This document shows positions 24,539 through 35,868 of a stretch of DNA of 56,202 nucleotides, one piece after another. The DNA lies in NCBI RefSeq assembly GCF_000794385.1, contig NZ_JTJB01000029.1:1-56202 (forward strand), written 5' to 3'. Position 1 is the first letter of the stretch. Every line of letters starts with the position of its first letter. Below the pieces are notes generated by a model that had not been told where the DNA came from, made no database searches, and was given only the letters and a program-made list of their open reading frames with translations. Origin of the DNA: Thermus sp. 2.9. Its GTDB lineage: Bacteria; Deinococcota; Deinococci; Deinococcales; Thermaceae. The position numbers were made by a program, and so were the translations under genes.

Positions 24539-25578
24539 CGCCTACCTCCCAGGAAGAGAAGGAGGGCCAAAAGCGAGAAGAGGAGGTTCGGCCCCCAGGC
24601 GGCGAGGAGGGGATTTAGGGCGCTTTGCTCCCCCATGATGCGGGCCACGCTCCAGGTGGCGTAGTAGAGGAAGGTGAGGACCGCCACCCCCACAAGCCCC
24701 AGGCTCCGGCTTCCCCCGAGGAGGTAAAAGGCGAGCCCCACGGCGAAGAGGGCGAAGACGGGGGCGGCCAGGGGCTCGGCGAAGCGGCGGTAGTAGGTGG
24801 TGGCCTCGAGGCCCGCCCGCACCCCCTGGGCCCTAAGCCGCGCCACCTCCTGCCGGAGCTCCGCCAGGGTCATTCGGTTCGCGGGGTTCTGCCAGGGCTC
24901 AAAGGTGAGGTCCTGAAGCACCAGCTCCCCCTCCCGGAAGCGGGTGAGGGTGCGGGGGCGGTCCCCCTCGTAGGTGAGGCGCTTTCCCCCCTCCACCCGG
25001 AGCACCCCCCCTTGGAAGCTTCCCCGTTCCGCCAAGAGGACCTCCTCCCGGGACACCACCCTGAGCTTCCCGATCCGATCCCCGGCCACCTCCCCCACGT
25101 ACACCACCCGCCCCCTGGCGTCCTGGAAGGTGGCCCCCGGGGTCAGGAGGGCGCGGGGCCTTTCCAGGACCTGCCGCCTAAGGAGGTCCTGCCCCTGGGC
25201 GAGGGCCCTTGGCACCAGGCTTTCCCCCAGGAGGAAGGTGAAAAGGGCGATCCCCCCGCCCAGGAGGAGGAGGGGCAGGAGCACCCGCCCCCGCCCCACC
25301 CCGAGGGCCAGGAGGGCCTTGAGCTCCGAGTCCTCCGCCATGCGGGAGAGGAGGAGCAAGAGGGCGAAGAGGTAGGCCACCGGGGCCCCCCGGGCCACCG
25401 CCTCGGGGGTGCGGTAGAGGAGGTAGGCGAGGAGGGTGTAGGGGTCCGCCCCCTTGGCCACCAGGGGGGCCAGCACCTCGTAGACCGCCCCCGCCAGGAA
25501 GAGGAGGACGATGAAGAGGAGGCCCAGGCCGAAGAGGCCTAAGGCTTCCCGCAGGAGGTAGCGGTCTAGGGTCTTCAC
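24535..25578 (-). CDS. LptF/LptG family permease (second copy)
   Basis: A 347-aa inner-membrane protein of the YjgP/YjgQ family: six membrane helices in a 3+3 arrangement around a periplasmic jellyroll domain (about 130-260). The N-terminal LDRYLLREALGLFGLGLLFIVLLF is typical. With its partner upstream it should form the permease powered by LptB, which is not in the window. I start at GTG 25578, which overlaps the partner's stop as GTGA; longer frames are unlikely to be used. Confidence 0.85.
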   Translation of the reverse strand: MKTLDRYLLREALGLFGLGLLFIVLLFLAGAVYEVLAPLVAKGADPYTLLAYLLYRTPEAVARGAPVAYLFALLLLLSRMAEDSELKALLALGVGRGRVLLPLLLLGGGIALFTFLLGESLVPRALAQGQDLLRRQVLERPRALLTPGATFQDARGRVVYVGEVAGDRIGKLRVVSREEVLLAERGSFQGGVLRVEGGKRLTYEGDRPRTLTRFREGELVLQDLTFEPWQNPANRMTLAELRQEVARLRAQGVRAGLEATTYYRRFAEPLAAPVFALFAVGLAFYLLGGSRSLGLVGVAVLTFLYYATWSVARIMGEQSALNPLLAAWGPNLLFSLLALLLFLGGRR

Positions 25579-26585
25579 CGTAGCCTCCAGGTGAGGAGAA
25601 GGGCCAAGGCCCCATAGACCAGGTTGGGCAGGTGGGCCAGTAAGGGGCTCACATCGTAGCGGGCGAGCTGGGCGGAGAGGGTCCAGAGCACGTAGTAGCC
25701 GAAGATGAGGAGGACCACGGCCAAGAAGGCCCAGGCCGCCTCCCGGAAGGAAAGGCCCAAGGCCGCCGCCACCCAGCCCAGGAAAAGGGCCCCGAGGGCG
25801 TCCGCCAGGCGGCGGTGCAGGGCGAAGCGGGCGGACACCTCCACCTTGCCCCGCTCCCAAAGCTCCCCGAGCGTGGAGGTGTCGTAGGGGTCGCGGGAGC
25901 CCAGGCTTTCCTTGGGGCGGAACTGGGCGGGAAAGGGGAGGGTGCCTTGGAAGGGTTTGGGGGTTTTCCCCTCCAGCACGTAGCCCTTCAGGTGCCAGCC
26001 CTCCTCGTCCCAGACCCCTTCCTGGGCGCTATAGACCCGGCCCTTTTCGTCCACCACCCTCACCCCATAGAGGCGGTTCGCCCTCCCTTCGGGGCGGATT
26101 TCCTCGGCGTAGTACACGCCGAGGCCCGGGGGGGCGTAAAGCTCCCTGCGCAACACCCCGCTAAGGGTTCCTTCCCCGTAGAGGAGGCGGGAGAGGTGGG
26201 CATCGTAGGCCTCGAGGGCCCTTGGCCGCACCTCCGCCAGGTTGGCCAGGTTCACCAGGGCCACCAGGAGGGCCACGAGGAGGAGGGGGCGGAGAAGGGC
26301 CAAGGGCGGCACCCCCCCGGCGTAGGCCGCCTTAAGCTCGGACTGGCGGATGAGGCGGGATAGCCCCACCAATAGGGCGAAGACGAGGCCCAAGGGCAGG
26401 GCCAGGCTGAGCGTCCAGGGAAGGCGGAGGAGGATGAGGCGGAGGATGGCTTCGGCCCCCGCGCCCCGGCTCAGGAGGACCCCCGAGAGGCTAGAAAGGA
26501 GGTCAAAGGTGAGGAGGGCCACGAAGAGGAGCACTCCCACCAGGTAGGGAACCAGGAGTTCCTTGAGGACATAACGGCCCAGCAC
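25575..26585 (-). CDS. LptF/LptG family permease (first copy)
   Basis: A 336-aa YjgP/YjgQ permease and first gene of the Lpt-like operon: N-terminal MLGRYVLKELLVPYLVGVLLFVALL, hydrophobic segments at about 10-33, 50-80, 95-120, 255-275, 285-305 and 310-332, with the periplasmic beta domain between. Sequence alone does not say which copy is LptF and which LptG. GTG start with TATACT 7 nt upstream, so the operon begins with a leaderless message. Confidence 0.85.
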   Translation of the reverse strand: MLGRYVLKELLVPYLVGVLLFVALLTFDLLSSLSGVLLSRGAGAEAILRLILLRLPWTLSLALPLGLVFALLVGLSRLIRQSELKAAYAGGVPPLALLRPLLLVALLVALVNLANLAEVRPRALEAYDAHLSRLLYGEGTLSGVLRRELYAPPGLGVYYAEEIRPEGRANRLYGVRVVDEKGRVYSAQEGVWDEEGWHLKGYVLEGKTPKPFQGTLPFPAQFRPKESLGSRDPYDTSTLGELWERGKVEVSARFALHRRLADALGALFLGWVAAALGLSFREAAWAFLAVVLLIFGYYVLWTLSAQLARYDVSPLLAHLPNLVYGALALLLTWRLR

Positions 26586-26592
26586 CGGGCCA

Positions 26593-26598
26593 AGTATA
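26593..26598 (-). promoter_or_regulatory. -10 box for the Lpt operon
   Basis: TATACT on minus ends 7 nt before the GTG at 26585. Confidence 0.6.
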
Positions 26599-26625
26599 TG
26601 CCTCTAGGATGAGAAGCGGCCCAGA

Positions 26626-27036
26626 CTACTCCGGGGCGATCACGTGGATCACCGGCAGGCCAAAGCGCTCCGCCTGGGTGTGCACGTCCAGCCTGAGCCA
26701 GCGGGAAAGCCCCGGGGGCAAGGTGGCGAGGACGATGGCCTGGTAGGCCCCCGGGTGGGCGGCGAGCTCCTCCTCGAGGGCGAGGAGGGGGGAGACGTCC
26801 CCCGCCTTGGCCTCGGCGATGGGGATGCCCTGAGCCTCTAAAGCCGCTTTGGCCGCCTGGGCCTCGGCTTCCGCCCGCCTTTTCACCTCTTCCTCCTCGT
26901 ACACCCAGCCCGGCGGGGGCACGGCGGGCACCAGCAGGGTGAACCGGGCCTCGGGGTCTTGGGCCAGGATTTCCCGGAGCTTGGCCGCCAAGGTGGGGCT
27001 TTTGGCGGTGCGGTGGGCCACCACCAGGTACCGCAT
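26626..27036 (-). CDS. Universal-stress-protein-like small protein
   Basis: A 136-aa cytoplasmic protein with a Rossmann-like alternation: MRYLVVAHRTAKSP at the N terminus, FTLLVPAVPPPG, a charged helix (about 45-75), then QAIVLATLPPGLSRWLRLDVHTQAERFG and PVIHVIAP at the end. This resembles UspA-like nucleotide-binding folds, but the glycine-rich ATP loop is not obvious. The function is unknown. A strong Shine-Dalgarno (AAAGGAGGTGG) and a structured leader precede it, unlike the leaderless neighbours. Confidence 0.6.
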   Translation of the reverse strand: MRYLVVAHRTAKSPTLAAKLREILAQDPEARFTLLVPAVPPPGWVYEEEEVKRRAEAEAQAAKAALEAQGIPIAEAKAGDVSPLLALEEELAAHPGAYQAIVLATLPPGLSRWLRLDVHTQAERFGLPVIHVIAPE

Positions 27037-27170
27037 GGACCACCTCCTTTCCCCTCAGGCTAGCGGGGAGGTTCTGCGAAAGGGGGGCAAAAGGGCACAT
27101 TCGCCCTGGAACCTATACAAAAAGCCGGACCAGACCCCGGAGGAAACCCGTTTGGGCGGGGTTTTATTGC
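27037..27170 (-). promoter_or_regulatory. Structured 5' leader of the stress-like gene
   Basis: On minus, TATAGG near 27113-27118 could be a -10 box. The transcript would then contain AGGTTC...GAACCT enclosing a smaller AGGGC/GCCCT hairpin, followed by the Shine-Dalgarno. On plus, CCCG-TTTGGG-CGGG followed by GTTTTATT (about 27148-27166) looks like a terminator. I see no coding sequence in this part of the 226-bp gap. Confidence 0.35.
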
Positions 27171-27177
27171 ATAGCAC

Positions 27178-27205
27178 TTTACATATCGGCAAAGCGTGGT
27201 AAACT
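27178..27205 (+). promoter_or_regulatory. Orphan plus-strand promoter
   Basis: TTTACA (27178-27183), a 16-nt spacer and TGGTAAACT, an extended -10 with its hexamer at 27200-27205. No plus-strand gene follows: the terminator at 27236-27264 comes next and then the antisense of the alcohol dehydrogenase. Confidence 0.5.
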
Positions 27206-27235
27206 AAGAAGTAAGGGAGTCAGACGGGAAAGGAG

Positions 27236-27264
27236 CCGCCCGAGGGGGCGGAGGGTTTGTTTTT
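27236..27264 (+). terminator. Intrinsic terminator in the 27-kb gap
   Basis: CCGCCC-GAGG-GGGCGG followed on plus by AGGGTTTGTTTTT. The T-tract is on the plus side, so it ends the orphan transcript. The stem could also act on minus after the alcohol dehydrogenase stop. Confidence 0.65.
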
Positions 27265-28297
27265 AGGGCACCAAGGCCACCTTGGTGGCCCGGCGCTCGT
27301 GGAAGAGGCGGTAGCCTTCCGCCGCCTCCTCCAGGGGCAGGCGGTGGCTGAAGACGAAGCGCCCCTTGAGCCGCCCCGTCTTCTGCAGGGCCAGGACCTC
27401 GCCGATGTAGCGGGGGATGTTGGCCAAGGCGCTCCGGAAGGTGATGCCGCGGCTGAAGGCGGAAAGCCACGGGTAGTCCACCTTCTCCGCCGTGGGCACC
27501 CCTAGGCTGGACACCACGCCCCCGGGCCCCACCAGGCGGAAGGCGAGGCGCAACGCCTCCCCGTCCCCGCCCACCGCCTCCACCACCAGATCGGCCCCCA
27601 GGCCGTCCGTCTCCTTGCGCAGCCGGGCCACGGGGTCTTCCGCCTTGGGGTTCAGGGGGAGGCTTTCCAAGGCGCTAGCCTTTTCCAGGCGGCTTTCCTC
27701 CGGGTCTATGGCGTAGACCATCCCCGCTCCCAGGGCGTGGGCCACCATCTGGGCCATGAGGCCCACGGGCCCCGACCCCACCACCGCCACGCTCGTCCCC
27801 GGCTCCAAAAAGGGCCTCACCCCCCCGTAGGCGGTGGTGAGGATGTCCCCCGCTAGGATGGCCTCCTCCGCCGGCAGGTCTCCGATGGGGAACAGGCTCG
27901 TGCGGGCGAAGGGGACCCGCACCCGCTCGGCCTGGGCCCCTTGCAGGTTGCCCAGGGCCAGGCCAAAGCCGTAGACGCCCCCCTTAAGGCAGGCGAAGAA
28001 GCGGCCCTTGCGGCAGGCGGGGCAGTCCCCGCAGGCCACCTGGAAGCTCCCCACCACCCGTTCCCCCAAGGCGAAGGGCACCAGGGGGCCCTTCTCCACC
28101 ACCCGCCCCACGAACTCGTGGCCGAGGATGGTGCCGGGCAAGACCCCGGCGATCTTGCCGTGGTAGATGTGGAGGTCCGAGCCGCAGATGGCGGCGAGCT
28201 CCACCTCCACGATGGCGTCGGTTTCCGCCTCCAGTTTGGGCTCCGGGACCTCTTCCACCGCCACCTGGAAGGGCCCCTGGTACACCACCGCCTTCAC
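27263..28297 (-). CDS. Zinc-dependent alcohol dehydrogenase (MDR family)
   Basis: A 344-aa medium-chain dehydrogenase: catalytic zinc ligands in AAICGSDLHIYHG and GHEFVGRV, structural zinc loop CGDCPACRKGRFFAC, Rossmann motif VAVVGSGPVGLMAQ and the IDPEESR acidic residue that prefers NAD. It resembles threonine/sorbitol-type and formaldehyde-dehydrogenase-like enzymes more than yeast ADH; the substrate is unknown. It follows the SCP2-like gene with a 4-nt overlap. Confidence 0.9.
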   Translation of the reverse strand: MKAVVYQGPFQVAVEEVPEPKLEAETDAIVEVELAAICGSDLHIYHGKIAGVLPGTILGHEFVGRVVEKGPLVPFALGERVVGSFQVACGDCPACRKGRFFACLKGGVYGFGLALGNLQGAQAERVRVPFARTSLFPIGDLPAEEAILAGDILTTAYGGVRPFLEPGTSVAVVGSGPVGLMAQMVAHALGAGMVYAIDPEESRLEKASALESLPLNPKAEDPVARLRKETDGLGADLVVEAVGGDGEALRLAFRLVGPGGVVSSLGVPTAEKVDYPWLSAFSRGITFRSALANIPRYIGEVLALQKTGRLKGRFVFSHRLPLEEAAEGYRLFHERRATKVALVP

Positions 28298-28686
28298 GCC
28301 ACCTCCCGCGCCACCTTCACCAGTTCCTGGGCCGCTTGGGCGTAGGGGGCCAAGGCGGCGAGGGAGCCCTTTTTAAGCTCCAAAAACCCCCGCATGAGGG
28401 CGGTGAGGGGCTCCAGCCTGCCCGCCAAGACCTCCTGCCAGGTGGCGAGGTCGGCCTCAATCACGAAGTCCGCCCCCGCTTCCCCTTCCACCACCTGCAC
28501 GCCCCGGCAGGCCCCGTGCCAAAGGTCCAGGACCACCGCCACCCCCCGGGGCAGGCCCGCCTGGGGGTCGGGGCGGACGCTTAGGGCCAAGGAGCCTTCC
28601 CAATCGGCCGCCGCCTTGCGGTAGGCCTCGCTTTGGGAAAGCTTCTCGCAGTACGCCTTGGCCCAAGCCTCGCTGAAAAGCTCCAT
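28294..28686 (-). CDS. SCP2 sterol-carrier-like protein
   Basis: A 130-aa protein that ends with an SCP2-type lipid-binding fold: a central beta sheet (VAVVLDLWHGACRGVQVV, ADFVIEADLATWQEVLAG) and the MRGFLELKKGSLAALAPYA helix that caps the pocket. SCP2-like proteins bind acyl-CoA or other lipids. TATACT (28708-28713, minus) is the likely -10, with a Shine-Dalgarno AAAGGAGGAAGG. It is co-transcribed with the alcohol dehydrogenase. Confidence 0.78.
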   Translation of the reverse strand: MELFSEAWAKAYCEKLSQSEAYRKAAADWEGSLALSVRPDPQAGLPRGVAVVLDLWHGACRGVQVVEGEAGADFVIEADLATWQEVLAGRLEPLTALMRGFLELKKGSLAALAPYAQAAQELVKVAREVA

Positions 28687-28726
28687 GCCCTTCCTCCTTT
28701 TGCACCGAGTATAAGCCCTTTGGCGG

Positions 28727-28732
28727 TACCCT
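28727..28732 (+). promoter_or_regulatory. -10 box for HAD-like gene
   Basis: TACCCT ends 6 nt before the GTG at 28739. The divergent SCP2-like promoter is 14 bp away. Confidence 0.45.
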
Positions 28733-28738
28733 GGGAAG

Positions 28739-29191
28739 GTGGTCTACCTCCTGGACCTCTCCGGGGTTTACTGCGAGCCGGTGGAGCCCCGCCTGATCCG
28801 GCTTCTCGCCGAGGCCAGCGGGGAGAGCTCCTTTTACGTTTCCCAGGCCTTCTACGACCTCCTTCCCCGCCTCAAGGAGGAAGGCCCGGGGGTTTTGGAA
28901 GCCCTTTTCCCGGGCGCCGCAAAGCTCTACCCCAAGGCTTTTGTGCCCAGGCCCCTGGCCTTTCCCACGCCCTTTTACCTGGTTTCCGACCTGCCCCCTC
29001 CGGAGGGGCTTTCCGCCTTCTTCCACCCGAATAAGCTAGAGGCTTTGGCCTCGGCGGTGGCCGCCTTGGGGGAAGAGGCCCTTTACCTGGACGATAACCC
29101 CCTTTGGGTGGCGCGGGCGCGGGAGCGGGGGTTCCGGGCGGAGCTTTTTAGGGGCGCTCCGGCCACGGGTGCTTGGGGTAGCGGCGCATGA
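28739..29191 (+). CDS. HAD-like hydrolase family protein
   Basis: A 150-aa protein that looks like a small haloacid-dehalogenase-fold protein: an N-terminal VYLLDLSGVYCEP segment in the place of motif I, and the C-terminal EALYLDDNPLWVARARERGF in the place of motif IV, where the acidic pair binds magnesium. The second aspartate of motif I is serine (LDLSG), so phosphatase activity is doubtful. GTG start. Its 3' end overlaps hrpB on the other strand by 44 bp. Confidence 0.6.
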   Translation: MVYLLDLSGVYCEPVEPRLIRLLAEASGESSFYVSQAFYDLLPRLKEEGPGVLEALFPGAAKLYPKAFVPRPLAFPTPFYLVSDLPPPEGLSAFFHPNKLEALASAVAALGEEALYLDDNPLWVARARERGFRAELFRGAPATGAWGSGA

Positions 29192-31442
29192 GCTCCCGCC
29201 GCACCTCGGGGTAGCGTTTTTCCCAGAAGGACTTAAGATCCTGGGTCACCTGCACCGGCCTGCGGGCGGGGGAGAGGAGCTCCACCGCCACCGGGACCTT
29301 TCCTCCCAGCACCCTCGGGGTTTCCCTGAGGCCGAAGGCCTCTTGGATGAGGAGGGAGAGGAGGGGCGGGGTGCCTTCCCGGTAGCGGAGGCGCTTGCGC
29401 TTGCCGGAGGGTAGGAGGATGGCCTCGGGGGCCAGGGCCTCGAGGACCCCCCTCGCCTCCCCCAAAAGCCCGAGGAGGATCTCCTTCCAAGGCAGGCGGG
29501 CCAAGGCTTCCTTCTCCCTCACCCCCTCCACCCAGGGGAGGAGCCAGGTGAGGTCCTGGAGGAGGGCCGCCTCGCTCAGGGCCGGCACCTCCACCCCGTG
29601 GGCCCGGAGGAAGGCTAAGCGGAGGAGCACCTGCCGCGCCTCCTCGGGCAGGGGAAGGCCTTCCTTGAAGGCTTCTTGGAGCTCTTTCGGGGTGGGTGGC
29701 CCGGGGTCCACGGGAACCCGCTCCAGGAGGATGGCCCCGTACCGCCTTTCCAAGTACCCCCGTAGCCGCCCCCCTTCCCAACCGCTAAAGGCCTCCACCC
29801 CGGACCGCTCCAGGAGGTCCTCCCGGGCTAGGGGGGCATAGAGGAGAAGGCGCCCTTCCCCTTGGGAAAGCTCCGCCCCCACCGCCACCAGATAAGGGGG
29901 GCCATCCCCTTTCAAGCGCAAGAGGGGGCCGGTGCAAAGCCGGTAGCGCCCGGGCCCCACCCGCTCCGCCGCCCGGTCGGGGTAGGCGGCAAGGAGGAGC
30001 CGCCCCACCGCCTCGGGGTGGGGGAGGCTTGTGAGGGCCTCGGCCCCGAGCCGCCTCCGCCATAGGGCCGAAACCCGCTCCACCCCCAAAAAGGGCCCCC
30101 GCCTTTCCCTTCGGGCTTGGAGGAGGCCTTCAAGCCGCAGGAGGAGGTCCACTTCCCCCGCCAAGGGGTCGGGCTCCTCCAGGAGGGCGATGAGGTCCGC
30201 GGCCAAAGGGAGGAGGCCATGGGCCTTGGCCTCCAGGGCCATGCGGGCCAGGCGAGGGTGGGTGGGGAGGCGGAGCATGGCCTGGCCCAGGGGGGTGAGG
30301 CGCCCCCCCTCCACCGCCCCCAGGAGGCGGAGAAGGGCCCAGGCGGCCTCCAGGGCCCCCTTGGGGGGTGGGGTGGGGAGGGGGAGGTCTTCTAGCCGTT
30401 CCCCGAAGGCCTGGGCCAGGAGCACCGCCCGGGCGAGGTCGGCCTCCAGGATCTCGGGGCGCTTCGGGGGGAAGGGGCCTTGGGGGTAAAGGCGGTACAC
30501 CCTCCCCGGGCCAAGCCGTCCGGCCCGGCCCGCCCGCTGCCGGGCGGAGTCCTCGGGGATGCGGGCGAGGACCAGCCGGGTGAGGCCCGTCCTGGGGTCA
30601 AAGCGAGGCTTTTTGGCGAGCCCCGTGTCCACCACCGCCCGCACCCCGGGTAGGGTGAGGCTGGTTTCCGCCACGTCCGTGGCCAGGACGATCTTCCGGG
30701 GGCCGGGCCTGAGGAGGGCCGCCTGCTCCGCCAAGGGAAGCCCCCCGTGGAGGGGGAAGGCGGGGAGGTCGGCGAGGAGCCTCTGCGTCCTTTCGATCTC
30801 CCTCTTGCCCGGCAGGAAGACCAGGACGTCCCCTTCCCCTTCCAAAAAAGCCCTCCGGGCGTAGCGGGCGGCCAGGGCCTCGAGGGGGCCCTCGGGAGGC
30901 CGATCCAGGTGGAGAATCTCCAAGGGGTGGGCCTCCCCCTCCACGCTTAGGGTAGCCCCCGCCAGGGCCCGCTCCAGGTCGGGGTCGGGGGTGGCGGTGA
31001 GGAGGGCCAACTTGAGGTCGGGCCGCAGGGTTTCCTGGATGCGGAGGAGGAGGGCCAGGGCCAGGTCGCCTTCCAAGTGGCGCTCGTGGGCCTCGTCCAG
31101 GAGGACGGCGGAAACCCCTTCCAGGGCCGGGTCTTCCAGAAGGCGCTGGATGAGGAGGCCTTCCGTCATGACCAGGAGCCGGGTTTCCGCGCTTTCCCGG
31201 CTTTCCAGGCGCACCCGGTAGCCCACGCGCTTGCCCAGGGGCTCCCCCAGGTTCTCCGCAAGCCGGGCCGCCACCGCCCGTGCCGCCACCCGCCGGGGCT
31301 CAAAGAGGAGGATGCGGCCGGGTAGGACTTCCAGGAGCTTTAGGGGGAAAAGGGTGCTCTTGCCCGCCCCAGGGTAGGCCTTAAGGAGGAGGCGGCCCCG
31401 CTCCAGGAGCCGGGCCACCGCCTCATCCAGCCAGGCTTGCAT
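29148..31442 (-). CDS. hrpB: ATP-dependent helicase HrpB
   Basis: A 764-aa DEAH-box helicase: Walker A YPGAGKST (about residue 24), LLDEAHERHLEGD, the TAT motif LTATPD, and motif VI QRAGRAGRLGPGRVYRLY. A C-terminal HrpB-specific domain (about 430-764) follows, with RRYPKHPWPERP at the end. Family members are RNA or nucleic-acid helicases of poorly known role. The ATG follows the gyrB TAA directly with no gap, so it is translated from the gyrB message. Confidence 0.93.
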   Translation of the reverse strand: MQAWLDEAVARLLERGRLLLKAYPGAGKSTLFPLKLLEVLPGRILLFEPRRVAARAVAARLAENLGEPLGKRVGYRVRLESRESAETRLLVMTEGLLIQRLLEDPALEGVSAVLLDEAHERHLEGDLALALLLRIQETLRPDLKLALLTATPDPDLERALAGATLSVEGEAHPLEILHLDRPPEGPLEALAARYARRAFLEGEGDVLVFLPGKREIERTQRLLADLPAFPLHGGLPLAEQAALLRPGPRKIVLATDVAETSLTLPGVRAVVDTGLAKKPRFDPRTGLTRLVLARIPEDSARQRAGRAGRLGPGRVYRLYPQGPFPPKRPEILEADLARAVLLAQAFGERLEDLPLPTPPPKGALEAAWALLRLLGAVEGGRLTPLGQAMLRLPTHPRLARMALEAKAHGLLPLAADLIALLEEPDPLAGEVDLLLRLEGLLQARRERRGPFLGVERVSALWRRRLGAEALTSLPHPEAVGRLLLAAYPDRAAERVGPGRYRLCTGPLLRLKGDGPPYLVAVGAELSQGEGRLLLYAPLAREDLLERSGVEAFSGWEGGRLRGYLERRYGAILLERVPVDPGPPTPKELQEAFKEGLPLPEEARQVLLRLAFLRAHGVEVPALSEAALLQDLTWLLPWVEGVREKEALARLPWKEILLGLLGEARGVLEALAPEAILLPSGKRKRLRYREGTPPLLSLLIQEAFGLRETPRVLGGKVPVAVELLSPARRPVQVTQDLKSFWEKRYPEVRRELMRRYPKHPWPERP

Positions 31443-33416
<1,974 letters not shown>

Positions 33417-33429
33417 TCACTAGGCCGTT

Positions 33430-33439
33430 ATCTGTACAG
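33430..33439. promoter_or_regulatory. Palindrome between gyrB and the membrane protein gene
   Basis: TCTGTACAGA is a perfect 10-bp palindrome in an AT-richer patch between two divergent promoters. It could be an operator; no regulator can be named. Confidence 0.3.
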
Positions 33440-33466
33440 AATATGAATAAAGCCCCGCCTTTCCGG

Positions 33467-33472
33467 TATGAT
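33467..33472 (+). promoter_or_regulatory. -10 box for the four-helix membrane protein
   Basis: TATGAT ends 6 nt before the ATG at 33479. Confidence 0.5.
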
Positions 33473-33478
33473 GCGGCC

Positions 33479-33865
33479 ATGCCGGTCTGGGTCCTGCTCC
33501 ACGCCCTTTTGGGTCTGTTTTTGCTGGTGGCCGTGCCCGCCTTGGCCCTGGTGGGGCTTTGGGGGTTTTTCCGCCCCCTACCCTCCCGCTTTTACGCCAC
33601 CCTCCGGGGGGTGGCCTGGGTGGCCATCCTCCAGGTGGCCCTGGGGTTCGCCCTCTTCCTGGCGGGGTTTAGGCCCAAGGAGGGGCTTCACCTCCTTTAC
33701 GGGCTCCTTTTGGCGGCGGGGCTCCACTACCTGGGGGGCCTCGAGCCCGGGGGGTGGTTTTACCGGGGCCTCAAGGACCCTCCTAAGCGGCCCGAGGTCT
33801 TCGTGGCCCTGGGGCTTCTTTTCGCCGTGGGCCTCGTGGTGCGGGTTTACGTCACGGGACGGTAG
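33479..33865 (+). CDS. Hypothetical four-helix membrane protein
   Basis: A 128-aa protein with four hydrophobic segments (about 3-28, 43-62, 70-86, 106-125) and short loops with GFRPKEGLH and LKDPPKRPEV. I do not recognise a family. The ATG at 33479 fits the leaderless pattern; an earlier in-frame start at 33443 adds 12 residues without a signal. Nothing in its neighbours suggests a role. Confidence 0.6.
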   Translation: MPVWVLLHALLGLFLLVAVPALALVGLWGFFRPLPSRFYATLRGVAWVAILQVALGFALFLAGFRPKEGLHLLYGLLLAAGLHYLGGLEPGGWFYRGLKDPPKRPEVFVALGLLFAVGLVVRVYVTGR

Positions 33866-33887
33866 GGTGAGGCCAAAAGGGGCCGCT

Positions 33888-34661
33888 TTAGGCGAGAGCT
33901 TCTCGGGCCACCTGTTCCCAGGGGATGTGGCCTGATAGCGCATGGTGGTTTTTTTGAAGGAAGTCTTCAATGCACAGGACATAGCTTTCCTTGAAAATCA
34001 CGAATCCATTAGGAAGGTGTTCCAAATGGCTAGCTACCTTAGCCCAAAGGCGATAGAGTTCTCCCCGGGATCGGGCCCTTTCTGCTCTTTTCAGAAGCTC
34101 TGCCTCCGTTTCAAGCGTGTAGGGAACTTCGAGGAGCGCATGGGCTCGTTTCTGCTTCAAGAAGCGGTTTTCTCCGCGAGCTTCTGAGCGGTAGGTTTCC
34201 TTTTTGACTTGAAGGCCTATGGAGGTGCCTGGAGGTAATCTGACGAGAATGTCTACTCCCTTCAGGTCTAGCTCGGGAGAGGCGTCTATGGATAGACTAC
34301 AGGAAGTCAACCAACGATAACCAAAGTGGAATTGAGTCCATATGGAGATTGCGGTTCGGTAGAGCCTGGCCTCGAGTCCTAAGCGGACAAACTGATAGGA
34401 GCATCCCCAAAAGTATTTCTGTATGAATCTGTCTAGAGCCTCAAGCCGTTGATTCCACCATGTGGCAAAGAAGTCTTCATAGCTTGGAAAGGAGGGGTTT
34501 GGGTGAGTTGGTTTCCAATAGTCTCGGTAAAGGTCTGGCAACGGGTTAAGATCGCTGGGAAGGTCCTGCTCCACCGTTTTTATGGAACGGTACTTCTCTT
34601 CGTATCCCCTTAGGTCCAGCGTTCCGAGAAATGCCTCAAAAGCTTTCAAAGCATTACGCAT
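33888..34661 (-). CDS. Type II restriction endonuclease, TaqI family (expected target TCGA)
   Basis: A 257-aa protein clearly similar along its length to TaqI (263 aa): shared blocks include KTVEQDLP, LNPLPDLY, KYFWGCSY, FVRLGLEARLYRTA and ENRFL. The PD-(D/E)xK-like site keeps D132, D137 and K153 (PELDLKGVD; SIGLQVKKE), placed as D137/D142/K158 in TaqI. The expected action is cleavage at T^CGA. The gene is visibly more AT-rich than its neighbours, a sign of horizontal transfer. It starts 1 nt after the methyltransferase stop, with GGGAGG as Shine-Dalgarno, so modification is made first. Confidence 0.93.
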   Translation of the reverse strand: MRNALKAFEAFLGTLDLRGYEEKYRSIKTVEQDLPSDLNPLPDLYRDYWKPTHPNPSFPSYEDFFATWWNQRLEALDRFIQKYFWGCSYQFVRLGLEARLYRTAISIWTQFHFGYRWLTSCSLSIDASPELDLKGVDILVRLPPGTSIGLQVKKETYRSEARGENRFLKQKRAHALLEVPYTLETEAELLKRAERARSRGELYRLWAKVASHLEHLPNGFVIFKESYVLCIEDFLQKNHHALSGHIPWEQVAREALA

Positions 34662-34662
34662 C

Positions 34663-35868
<1,206 letters not shown>

